This document shows, piece by piece, positions 1 through 5,298 of a stretch of DNA of 10,871 bases (the first letter of the stretch is position 1; each line of letters opens with the position of its first letter). The stretch is from Pseudolabrys sp. (GTDB taxonomy: Bacteria > Pseudomonadota > Alphaproteobacteria > Rhizobiales > Xanthobacteraceae), in contig JAQSCR010000399.1 of assembly GCA_029945495.1 (NCBI GenBank), positions 1 through 10,871 on the forward strand, written 5' to 3'. Made by a program: the position numbers and the translations under genes. Under the pieces are notes generated by a model. The model searched no databases. It saw only the letters and a program-made list of their open reading frames with translations, and was not told where the DNA came from.

Positions 1-57
1 CGCGCAGACCGCAGGCGTCAGCAGCAGCACCGCCGCGCCTAAAATCAGTTTCTGCAT
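1..57 (-). CDS. Start of an exported protein (signal peptide only, runs off the window)
   Basis: Only the first 19 codons are present, reading MQKLILGAAVLLLTPAVCA. This is a textbook Sec signal peptide: a lysine near the start, a hydrophobic core (LILGAAVLLL), a helix-breaking proline and a V-C-A end that suits signal peptidase I. The Cys is not in a lipobox (it is preceded by P-A-V rather than L-x-G/A), so a lipoprotein is unlikely. The start is supported by a Shine-Dalgarno AGGAGA at 69-64 on the minus strand, 6 bases before the ATG. No function can be given from this fragment. It is transcribed in the same direction as pmtA and mnmA, but the palindromic repeat and about 80 bases separate it from pmtA, so it probably has its own promoter. 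Confidence 0.6.
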   Translation of the reverse strand, partial: MQKLILGAAVLLLTPAVCA

Positions 58-140
58 GAGCCGTCTCCTGTCCGCGCATGAAGCGCGCGATCAGAGACAA
101 CCGCCGAGTGGGATCAAGAGTTCCGTTCTGGTTTTTATTT

Positions 141-190
141 GCGCATGATCTTATCCGAAAACCGGTATCCACTTTTCGGGATCATGCGCG
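141..190 (-). repeat. 50-bp interspersed palindromic repeat, copy 1, at the 3' end of pmtA
   Basis: A perfect 10-bp terminal inverted repeat (141-150 and 180-189, GCGCATGATC) encloses a perfect 7-bp inner stem (155-161 CCGAAAA with 173-179 TTTTCGG), an 11-base loop and a one-sided 4-base bulge. The element begins 1 base after the pmtA stop codon. A second copy at 8186-8235 in opposite genomic orientation matches it at 48 of 50 bases. From memory, closely similar palindromes are scattered through Bradyrhizobium-related and other Hyphomicrobiales genomes. The RNA hairpin may protect or help end the mnmA-pmtA transcript; that role is inferred. No U-run follows, so it is not a classical intrinsic terminator. 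Confidence 0.9.
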
Positions 191-191
191 T

Positions 192-863
192 CTACGCGGC
201 CTTTTGCTCCGCCGCCAGCCGCGCGAAACGAATGAGCGTGAAATTGCCCATCGGCGGCAATGGCCGGCGCTCGAGCACGCGCACGCCGCCATGACGTGCC
301 GCCCAGTTGGCGAGACGGTCGAATGAGAATTCCGGCCGCCAGCCGAGCCGGCGCGCGAGCGGCGAAAAGCACAGTTCGAACAGCCGGCGCGGGCCGCGCT
401 CGGCGCCGATATGATTGACCAGGATGATCTCGCCGCCCGGTTTGATGACGCGGGCGAATTCATCGAGCGTCGCTTCGGGATGCGGCACGGCGGTGATGAC
501 GAATTGCGCCACCACGACGTCGAAGCTCTGGTCCGGCAGCGCCATGCGCTCGGCATCCATCACCGACAGGCCGTCGACATGACCAAGTAAAAGCGTGCGC
601 ACCCGCTCCTGCGCCTTGCGCAGCATCGGCTCGGACAGATCGACGCCGACGATGCGGTTGATCGGGTTGTAATCGGGAAGAGAAATGCCGGTGCCGACGC
701 CGACTTCAAGAATGCGGCCGCCCTTGGCGCCGCAGACCCGTTCGGCGGCGATAATCGCTTCGCTGCGGCCGGGGGCGAAAACCTTGCCGAACACGAAGTC
801 ATAGATCGGCGCCCAGCGCGCATAGGCGCGCTCTACGCCGTGCTTATTGAGATCGCCCCCCAT
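192..863 (-). CDS. pmtA: Class I SAM-dependent methyltransferase, probable phosphatidylethanolamine N-methyltransferase (PmtA)
   Basis: A 223-residue soluble methyltransferase. Its glycine-rich SAM motif I is ILEVGVGTG at residues 51-59. The acidic residue that binds the SAM ribose is in VGVDLS (72-77), the motif-II-like stretch is SFDVVV (113-118), and VIKPGGEIILVNH (139-151) is the post-motif strand of the family. The N-terminal stretch AYARWAPIYDFVFGKVF (13-29) is, from family knowledge, typical of Rhodobacter-type PmtA enzymes, which convert phosphatidylethanolamine stepwise to phosphatidylcholine at the inner membrane. A UbiE/COQ5-like methyltransferase is the main alternative. The ATG at 863-861 is fixed by an in-frame TAA two codons upstream; no clear Shine-Dalgarno is seen. 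It lies 56 bases downstream of mnmA on the same strand, so co-transcription is likely. The palindromic repeat begins right after its TAG. Confidence 0.75.
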   Translation of the reverse strand: MGGDLNKHGVERAYARWAPIYDFVFGKVFAPGRSEAIIAAERVCGAKGGRILEVGVGTGISLPDYNPINRIVGVDLSEPMLRKAQERVRTLLLGHVDGLSVMDAERMALPDQSFDVVVAQFVITAVPHPEATLDEFARVIKPGGEIILVNHIGAERGPRRLFELCFSPLARRLGWRPEFSFDRLANWAARHGGVRVLERRPLPPMGNFTLIRFARLAAEQKAA

Positions 864-919
864 GACTTACAGTACCGGCATCAAAGAAACGGAACTTAGT
901 TATTGCTTCGTTTGACAGG

Positions 920-2107
920 CTACCCGCGCGCAGCGACCGCCGCAATCGGTTCGGCGCGCGCCACATCGACGGCCGCGACCGCGCTCTTGATGAAGCCGCC
1001 GCCGAGCACGCGCGCCTGGCCCTCACCGGCATCGTAAAACACGCAAGCCTGTCCGGGCGACACGCCATGCTCGCCGTCGACAAGTTCCACTTCGTAGCCC
1101 GATGCACCGTGACGCAGCCACGCCGCCTGCGGCGGACGCGACGAGCGCACCTTGACGAAGACTTCCAGTTTGTCATCGGCCAAAAGAGCGTCGAGATCGC
1201 CGCCGCCGATCCAGTTGACGTCGCGCAGCACGATGCCGGTGGTGCGCAGCGCCTCGCGCGGCCCGACAACGACGCGGCGGCGTTCGGCATCGAGCCGAAT
1301 AACGTAAAGCGGCGTGGCGCCGGCGATCTTGAGGCCGCGCCGTTGGCCGACGGTGAAATGAATGATGCCGGAATGTTCGCCGAGCACCTTGCCGTCGAGA
1401 TCGACGATCGTGCCCGGCTCGGCCGAGCCCGGCTTCAGCCGTTCGATGATGTCGGCATAGTGTCCGGTCGGCACGAAGCAGATGTCCTGGCTGTCATGCT
1501 TGTCGGCGATGGCGAGGCCGTACTGGCGCGCCAGTTCGCGCGTCTCCGCCTTGGTGCGGTCGCCGAGCGGAAAGCGCAAAATGTCGAGCTGCTCGCGCGT
1601 GGTGCCGAACAGGAAATAGCTCTGGTCGCGCTCTTCCTCGCGCGCGCGATAAAGCCCGCGTCCGCCGCCCGGCAGCGGACGCGAGGCGACATAATGGCCG
1701 GTGGCCAGAACGTCGGCGCCGAGTTCGCGCGCGGTGACCAGCAGATCCTTGAACTTGATCGACATGTTGCAGGCGACGCAGGGCACCGGCGTCTCGCCGG
1801 CGATGTAGCTTTCAGCGAAGCGATCGATTACCGCCTCCTTGAAGCGGCTTTCGTAGTCGAGAACGTAATGCGGAATGCCGATCCGCTCGGCGACGCTGCG
1901 GGCGTCGTGGATGTCCTGGCCGGCGCAGCAGGCGCCCTTGCGATGGGTGGCGGCGCCATGGTCGTAAAGCTGCAGGGTGACGCCGACCACGTCATAGCCC
2001 TCGACCTTGAGTACGGCGGCGGTCACCGAACTGTCGACGCCGCCGGACATGGCGACGACGACACGGGTGTCCTGCGGACGGGAGGCGAGGTCGAGTGAAT
2101 TTGACAT
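920..2107 (-). CDS. mnmA: tRNA-specific 2-thiouridylase MnmA
   Basis: A cytoplasmic enzyme that activates U34 of Lys, Glu and Gln tRNAs with ATP and replaces the 2-oxygen with sulfur, giving the s2U part of mnm5s2U. At 395 residues it is slightly longer than the usual 360-370. The PP-loop ATP-binding motif is AMSGGVDSS (19-27). The nucleophilic cysteine is Cys113 in PCVACNMSIKF, and the persulfide cysteine is Cys210 in DSQDICF; these match the E. coli pair Cys102/Cys199. ATGHY (135-139), TVGQRRGL (252-259) and the C-terminal beta-barrel are all present, so the gene looks intact. The start ATG is at 2107-2105. The Shine-Dalgarno is weak (AAGAAG at 2117-2112). A TATAGT hexamer lies so close to the ATG that, if used, it would give an almost leaderless transcript. 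It is divergent from fliK and probably leads a two-gene unit with pmtA. Confidence 0.95.
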   Translation of the reverse strand: MSNSLDLASRPQDTRVVVAMSGGVDSSVTAAVLKVEGYDVVGVTLQLYDHGAATHRKGACCAGQDIHDARSVAERIGIPHYVLDYESRFKEAVIDRFAESYIAGETPVPCVACNMSIKFKDLLVTARELGADVLATGHYVASRPLPGGGRGLYRAREEERDQSYFLFGTTREQLDILRFPLGDRTKAETRELARQYGLAIADKHDSQDICFVPTGHYADIIERLKPGSAEPGTIVDLDGKVLGEHSGIIHFTVGQRRGLKIAGATPLYVIRLDAERRRVVVGPREALRTTGIVLRDVNWIGGGDLDALLADDKLEVFVKVRSSRPPQAAWLRHGASGYEVELVDGEHGVSPGQACVFYDAGEGQARVLGGGFIKSAVAAVDVARAEPIAAVAARG

Positions 2108-2152
2108 GGTACTTCTTACTATAGGTGTCGACGGAAGGCGCGCAATGAAAGG

Positions 2153-2187
2153 CCCCTAAATCGCCCCCTAAATCGCCCCAAAATCGC
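2153..2187. repeat. 12-bp tandem repeat, about 2.9 copies, in the mnmA-fliK divergent region
   Basis: Two exact copies of CCCCTAAATCGC (2153-2164 and 2165-2176) are followed by a degenerate 11-base copy, CCCAAAATCGC (2177-2187). On the minus strand the unit reads GCGATTTAGGGG. It lies about 45-80 bases upstream of the mnmA start and about 40 bases on the far side of the FlbD-like dyad relative to fliK. A 12-base period is close to a helical turn, so it could be an array of protein sites, but it may be simple slippage. No known operator is recognised. Confidence 0.75.
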
Positions 2188-2227
2188 CTTTGAGACGGCA
2201 AAAAGCCGGCTGCCCACGGCCTGGAAC

Positions 2228-2252
2228 CGGCAAAAGCTGCCGCAACGGCAGC
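2228..2252 (+). promoter_or_regulatory. Overlapping dyads, candidate FlbD (ftr-like) enhancer for fliK
   Basis: CGGCA-AAAGC-TGCCG (2228-2242) is a perfect 5-bp dyad. It overlaps a second perfect dyad, GCTGCCG-CAA-CGGCAGC (2236-2252). The core GGCAAAAGCTGCCG (2229-2242) matches GGCAAAACTTGCCG in front of fliF at 12 of 14 bases. Its centre is about 119 bases before the predicted sigma-54 start point, where Caulobacter ftr enhancers are known to sit (near -100). A related but interrupted copy (GGCAAAAAGCCGGCTGCC, 2197-2214) lies just upstream. The second dyad could also form an RNA hairpin, but it lacks a T-run and is upstream of the predicted start. Confidence 0.55.
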
Positions 2253-2296
2253 ACCGGATGCCTGGTTTGGCCGCCGCAGCGGCGCGAAAATATAAC

Positions 2297-2309
2297 TAAG
2301 ATATTGAAA
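2297..2309 (-). promoter_or_regulatory. Candidate IHF site between the fliK enhancer and its promoter
   Basis: The minus strand reads TTTCAATATCTTA, which fits the IHF consensus WATCAANNNNTTR at 8 of 9 defined positions (second base T instead of A). It is inside the AT-rich patch of the region and is centred about 51 bases before the predicted fliK start point. An IHF bend between activator and sigma-54 polymerase is the known arrangement at Caulobacter hook-gene promoters. The motif is short, so position is the stronger part of the argument. Confidence 0.4.
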
Positions 2310-2327
2310 CTACACGGTTTTTGTCGG

Positions 2328-2343
2328 TGGCCTGGCGATTGCA
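2328..2343 (+). promoter_or_regulatory. Sigma-54 (-24/-12) promoter of fliK-flgD
   Basis: TGGCCTG-GCGA-TTGCA fits the consensus TGGCACG-N4-TTGCA. The invariant GG (2329-2330) and GC (2341-2342) are spaced exactly 10 bases, the -12 block is perfect and the -24 block has two mismatches. The start point would be near 2354, leaving a leader of about 20 bases that ends in the GGAGGT at 2363-2368. Late hook genes being sigma-54 dependent, and a sigma-54 activator (FlbD) being encoded nearby, support it. Confidence 0.65.
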
Positions 2344-2362
2344 GATCAATCGCTGGAAATCC

Positions 2363-2368
2363 GGAGGT
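2363..2368 (+). promoter_or_regulatory. Strong Shine-Dalgarno that fixes the TTG start of fliK
   Basis: GGAGGT lies 5 bases before a TTG at 2374. No ATG or GTG in the fliK frame is nearby with comparable spacing, so TTG initiation is the best reading. Confidence 0.75.
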
Positions 2369-2373
2369 CCGCC

Positions 2374-3867
2374 TTGCCCCACGTTGCGTCCGATTTGAAG
2401 TCCCAAGTCAGTGCCTATACCGCGAGCCGCGCGTCGTCGCAGGCGGCCAAGCAGGCCTATGCGTCCGATAGCGCGACGACGACGCCTTTCGACAGCATTC
2501 TGGACGATACCGCGCGGGCGGCGCCGGAGCCGAGGCCGCAGCGGACCGCCAACGACAGTTCCGCGCGCAGCGAGCGGCCAAAATCGGCCGACCGGCCGGA
2601 CCGGACCGCCAATTCCGACAATAACGACAAGCCCGCGGCCGCCGACACGGCGGCAAAGACCGATTCCGCCGATCCGGCCAAGGCAGCCGGCACAGACTCG
2701 AAAACGACCGATGCCAAGACCGCCGACACGGCGACCGCCGACGACGCGAAAGCCGCCGCCGATGACGCCCAGAAGGCGGCCGATGCCAAACCGGCCGACG
2801 CCGCCGTAGTCGCTGTTGCGGTCGTCATCGATCCCGCCGTCGTCGCCGCCGCCAATGCGCAGGGCGACGCCAAGGGCGATGTCAAAACCGATACCGCCGC
2901 CATCGCCGCGGCAGCCGCTGGCGCCGCGACCGTGCAGCCGGCGGCAACCGCCGCCAATGGCAAGACCGAATTGGCCGATGCCGAGCTCGCCAAAGGCGAA
3001 TTGGCCAAGGCCACGCCGGAAGTGCTCGCCGCGCTCGCCGCCAAAGCCGCCAAATCTGACGCCAAGTCTGACGCCAAGTCTGACGCTAAGACCGACAAGA
3101 AGGCTACCGGCGACAAAACGGTCACTGCTGGCAAAGACGCGGGCAACACCCCTGCCCTGCCGCAAGCGGAGGCCGCCGATCAGGCCGCCGCCGGCGATCC
3201 GCATAAAGATTCCAGCGCGCATGCCCGCACCGAAGAAACCGTCAATACCCATCGCGGCGCTGCCACCGACACGGCCGCCGCCGCCGGCAACGACGCCGGC
3301 AATACGGTCGGAGCGAAAGCCGCCGACCTGGCGCCGCCGACAAACCTCGTGACCGCGCCGGCGGCCACGCAAACCGTACAGGCGCAGACCCAGATTCAAG
3401 CCATTGCCGCGCCGACTGCCGCCACGCACGCGGCCGCGTCCGACGCCGCCGTACCGATTTCCGGCGTCGCCTTCGAGATCACCAGCAAGGCGCTGGCCGG
3501 CAAGGGCCAGTTCGACATTCGCCTCGATCCGGCCGATCTCGGCAAAATCCACGTCCGCCTCGAGGTCGACCGCGACGGCAATGTCATCACGCATATGGTC
3601 GCCGACCGCACCGACACGCTCGACATGCTGCGCAAGGACACCGCAGGTCTCGAACGCGCGCTGCAGGATGCCGGCCTCAAGACGTCCGACAACAGCCTGC
3701 AATTCTCGCTGCGCGACCAGTCGGCCAATCAGCAGCAGAGCAATGGCCGCAGCGTCAACACCGCGCACATCGTGGTGGAAGACGACAAGCTCAGCGCCAG
3801 CGACCCGGCGCAACGCAATTACGCGCGATACAACGCGACAACCGGCGGCCTCGACATCCGCGTCTAG
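2374..3867 (+). CDS. fliK: Flagellar hook-length control protein FliK
   Basis: A 497-residue secreted ruler that measures the hook and switches the flagellar export apparatus from rod/hook to filament substrates. The C-terminal switch domain (Flg_hook, about residues 366-452) is clear: FEITSKALAGKGQFDIRLDP, then ADLGKIHVRLEVD, a central VITHMVADRTDTLDML and the GLERALQDAGL helix. Residues 1-360 are an Ala/Asp/Lys/Thr-rich low-complexity linker, as is common for FliK, including three tandem SDAK repeats (DNA 3055-3090). It is longer than the enteric protein (about 400), as alphaproteobacterial members often are. It starts with TTG behind a strong GGAGGT. flgD follows after 25 bases, so the two form one transcript, probably under the sigma-54 promoter at 2328-2343. 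Identification rests on the C-terminal domain and on flgD next door. Confidence 0.9.
   Translation: MPHVASDLKSQVSAYTASRASSQAAKQAYASDSATTTPFDSILDDTARAAPEPRPQRTANDSSARSERPKSADRPDRTANSDNNDKPAAADTAAKTDSADPAKAAGTDSKTTDAKTADTATADDAKAAADDAQKAADAKPADAAVVAVAVVIDPAVVAAANAQGDAKGDVKTDTAAIAAAAAGAATVQPAATAANGKTELADAELAKGELAKATPEVLAALAAKAAKSDAKSDAKSDAKTDKKATGDKTVTAGKDAGNTPALPQAEAADQAAAGDPHKDSSAHARTEETVNTHRGAATDTAAAAGNDAGNTVGAKAADLAPPTNLVTAPAATQTVQAQTQIQAIAAPTAATHAAASDAAVPISGVAFEITSKALAGKGQFDIRLDPADLGKIHVRLEVDRDGNVITHMVADRTDTLDMLRKDTAGLERALQDAGLKTSDNSLQFSLRDQSANQQQSNGRSVNTAHIVVEDDKLSASDPAQRNYARYNATTGGLDIRV
3055..3090 (+). repeat. Three tandem 12-bp repeats inside fliK (SDAK x3)
   Basis: TCTGACGCCAAG occurs at 3055-3066 and 3067-3078, then with one change (GCT for GCC) at 3079-3090. 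Each unit encodes Ser-Asp-Ala-Lys in frame. A fourth, diverged TDK follows. The unit is a multiple of 3, so copy-number change would lengthen or shorten the FliK linker by 4 residues without a frameshift. Confidence 0.9.
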
Positions 3868-3892
3868 AGCTTTTCGCTAAAGGATAAGACCG

Positions 3893-4585
3893 ATGAGCAT
3901 TGTTCCGGCTACCAGCACGTCGAGTTCGACAACGACCGCCAGCACGACGCCGGCGGTCGACAACACGATGATCGCCAGCAATTTCACCACGTTCCTGCAA
4001 TTGCTCACGGCGCAGCTGAAGAACCAGAACCCGATGGATCCGCTCGACACCAACCAGTTCACACAGCAGCTGGTGCAGTTCGCGCAGGTCGAACAGCAGA
4101 TGAAGTCGAACGAACAGCTCACCAGCCTGGTCGCGCTGGAAAAGAGCGCGTCTTCGACCACCGCGCTCGCTTATGTCGGCTCGACCGTCGTGGTCGATGG
4201 TTCGGTCACGGCGCTGACCTCGAGTGGCGCGACCTGGAGCTTCAATGTCGCCAAGCCGTCGACCGCTTCGATCACAATCAAGGATTCGACCGGCCAGACC
4301 GCGTACACGGGCACGTTTGCCGGCACGCCGGGCGTGATGAACTTCACCTGGGACGGCCGCGGCAATGACGGCAAGAGCTGGCCGGCCGGCAACTACACGA
4401 TGTCGGCGACCGCCGTCGACGCCAACAACCAGTCGGTCGGCATCGCGACCGAAGTGCAGGCGGTGGTAGATTCCGTCGATCTGACGCAGGATCCACCGAC
4501 ATTGTCGGTCAACGGTCAGAATTACACGATGGACAAGATCAAGCGCATCGTGCGGCCGACCACCACGACCACGCCGTCGAACTGA
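3893..4585 (+). CDS. flgD: Flagellar hook cap / scaffolding protein FlgD
   Basis: A 230-residue exported protein that caps the growing hook and helps FlgE subunits assemble. The conserved N-terminal block NFTTFLQLLTAQLKNQNPMD (30-49) plus QFTQQLVQFAQVEQQ (55-69) is the FlgD signature. The C-terminal half is the tudor/Ig-like region, with FTWDGRGNDGKSWPAGNYT (151-169) typical of the FlgD Ig-like domain. The first 25 residues are Ser/Thr-rich and likely disordered, as for type III export substrates. The ATG at 3893 has AAGGA at 3880-3884. It is 25 bases after fliK and shares its transcript. No clear intrinsic terminator follows it. Notably no flgE comes next. Confidence 0.95.
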   Translation: MSIVPATSTSSSTTTASTTPAVDNTMIASNFTTFLQLLTAQLKNQNPMDPLDTNQFTQQLVQFAQVEQQMKSNEQLTSLVALEKSASSTTALAYVGSTVVVDGSVTALTSSGATWSFNVAKPSTASITIKDSTGQTAYTGTFAGTPGVMNFTWDGRGNDGKSWPAGNYTMSATAVDANNQSVGIATEVQAVVDSVDLTQDPPTLSVNGQNYTMDKIKRIVRPTTTTTPSN

Positions 4586-4636
4586 GATGGACCGGAACTT
4601 TTGTCCGTCCGCATGCCCAAAAAACGCTTGTATTGC

Positions 4637-4652
4637 TGGTATATTTGTCGCG
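4637..4652 (+). promoter_or_regulatory. Possible sigma-54-like promoter between flgD and sciP (weak)
   Basis: TGGTATA-TTTG-TCGCG keeps the GG (4638-4639) and GC (4650-4651) at the required 10-base spacing and fits TGGYAYR fully. The -12 block is poor (TCGCG for TTGCA). It points toward sciP, 178 bases away, with an imperfect FlbD-like dyad downstream at 4725-4737 rather than upstream. A chance match is quite possible. Confidence 0.2.
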
Positions 4653-4700
4653 AGGCCAGCATTGTCGCGCGTTTCGCAGCCGCGCCAGCCGCCTTATCCG

Positions 4701-4714
4701 TAACCAAAAGGTTA
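4701..4714. promoter_or_regulatory. Short dyad upstream of sciP
   Basis: TAACC-AAAA-GGTTA is a perfect 5-bp inverted repeat. It lies 117 bases before the sciP ATG. TAACC is also the core of the CtrA half-sites seen at fliF, so a CtrA-related or unknown repressor dyad is possible. No specific factor is assigned. Confidence 0.3.
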
Positions 4715-4754
4715 GCAAAAACCGGGCAATCTTTTCCCGTTCTGCGTCTTGAGC

Positions 4755-4769
4755 TTAGGCAAATTTTAA
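4755..4769 (-). promoter_or_regulatory. Candidate CtrA box upstream of sciP
   Basis: The plus strand reads TTAG-GCAAATT-TTAA and the minus strand TTAA-AATTTGC-CTAA. This is the CtrA TTAA-N7-TTAA consensus with one mismatch, the same TTAA-N7-CTAA form as the box at fliF. It ends 61 bases before the sciP ATG. Caulobacter sciP is known to be activated by CtrA and then to inhibit it, so the position makes biological sense. Confidence 0.5.
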
Positions 4770-4830
4770 GCCGGGGCCTGTAGTTTTTGTGACAGTTGCA
4801 GTCATCAGTAGAGTCTTTGTGAGTATTCCA

Positions 4831-5106
4831 ATGACCGAACCCCACCGCCCGAGGGTCAAATACGTCATCGGGCCCGATGGCAGTCCGCTTACGATCGCGG
4901 ACCTGCCGCCGCCGACGACGAAACGATGGGTCATCCGCCGCAAGGCCGAGGTGGTCGCAGCCGTCCGTGGCGGTTTGCTTTCCCTCGAAGAAGCCTGCGC
5001 CCGCTACACCCTAACCGTCGAAGAGTTTCTGTCCTGGCAGTACTCGATCGACCAGCACGGCCTCGCCGGCCTGCGCACCACGCGCATCCAGCAATATCGG
5101 CAGTAG
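4831..5106 (+). CDS. sciP: SciP, small CtrA-inhibitory protein (DUF1153)
   Basis: A 91-residue cytoplasmic regulator that in Caulobacter binds CtrA and blocks its recruitment of RNA polymerase, damping CtrA-driven flagellar and cell-cycle genes after activation. The sequence is almost entirely the conserved DUF1153 core: RPRVKYVIGPDGSPLTIADL (6-25), KRWVIRRKAEVVAAV (31-45), GGLLSLEEAC (47-56), then YTLTVEEFLSWQ (59-70) and a basic LRTTRIQQYR tail. The central part resembles a helix-turn-helix. I chose the ATG at 4831 because it gives the family length and conserved start; a longer GTG frame from 4789 would add 14 unconserved residues. The Shine-Dalgarno is weak. It sits alone between flgD and a strong terminator, with a CtrA-like box upstream. 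Confidence 0.9.
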   Translation: MTEPHRPRVKYVIGPDGSPLTIADLPPPTTKRWVIRRKAEVVAAVRGGLLSLEEACARYTLTVEEFLSWQYSIDQHGLAGLRTTRIQQYRQ

Positions 5107-5135
5107 CCGCCACCGTCTTCATCGACGCTCCATTC

Positions 5136-5175
5136 AAAACGCCGGCCCCAAGGATCACCTTGCGGCCGGCGTTTT
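5136..5175. terminator. Strong, probably bidirectional intrinsic terminator after sciP
   Basis: AAAACGCCGGCC (5136-5147) pairs perfectly with GGCCGGCGTTTT (5164-5175). Inside, after one C-C mismatch, CAAGG (5149-5153) pairs with CCTTG (5158-5162) around a 4-base loop. The whole stem is 17 bp with one mismatch and has A/T tails on both sides. It starts 29 bases after the sciP stop and insulates fliF from sciP transcription. Confidence 0.9.
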
Positions 5176-5273
5176 CATGTCCGCAAACCACAGACGTTCG
5201 CCGTGATCCAATCGCGCGTGAAACGCACATTCGCGGCGCGCGCCGATTGAAAAAGGCCGCGCCGCCAAACTCG

Positions 5274-5288
5274 TTAACCAGACGCTAA
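5274..5288 (+). promoter_or_regulatory. Candidate CtrA box upstream of fliF
   Basis: TTAA-CCAGACG-CTAA matches TTAA-N7-TTAA with one mismatch, and both half-sites continue as TAACC. It ends 64 bases before the fliF start. A TATACT at 5292-5297 could be a -10 element, though it is closer to the box than expected. The early fliF operon being CtrA dependent is established in Caulobacter. Confidence 0.6.
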
Positions 5289-5298
5289 CCATATACTG

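Noticed and set aside
1..57. Lipoprotein signal in the left-edge gene
   Set aside because: The cysteine is preceded by P-A-V, not the L-x-G/A needed for a lipobox, so a signal peptidase I substrate fits better.
141..190. Insertion sequence or attachment site
   Set aside because: The 50-bp element has no transposase, no target duplication that I can see and a second near-identical copy; it is a REP-like palindrome, not an IS end or att site.
2263..2278. A second sigma-54-like match, TGG-N10-GCA, upstream of fliK
   Set aside because: It keeps GG and GC at the right spacing but fails the rest of the consensus (TGGTTTG and CCGCA). The site at 2328-2343 is much better and correctly placed.
2296..3813. 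A 505-codon open frame antisense to fliK
   Set aside because: It mirrors the biased Ala/Asp-rich codons of fliK, is Gly/Arg-rich and has no recognisable domain. FliK has a clear C-terminal domain, a Shine-Dalgarno and a matching neighbour.
4789..4830. Longer sciP starting at a GTG at 4789
   Set aside because: The extra 14 residues are not part of the conserved DUF1153 core, and the ATG at 4831 gives the usual family length of about 90 residues.
5233..5265. Inverted repeat GCGGCGCG/CGCGCCGC upstream of fliF
   Set aside because: It is pure G/C in a GC-rich region with a 17-base spacer, so chance is likely. It has no T-run and is not near a gene end.
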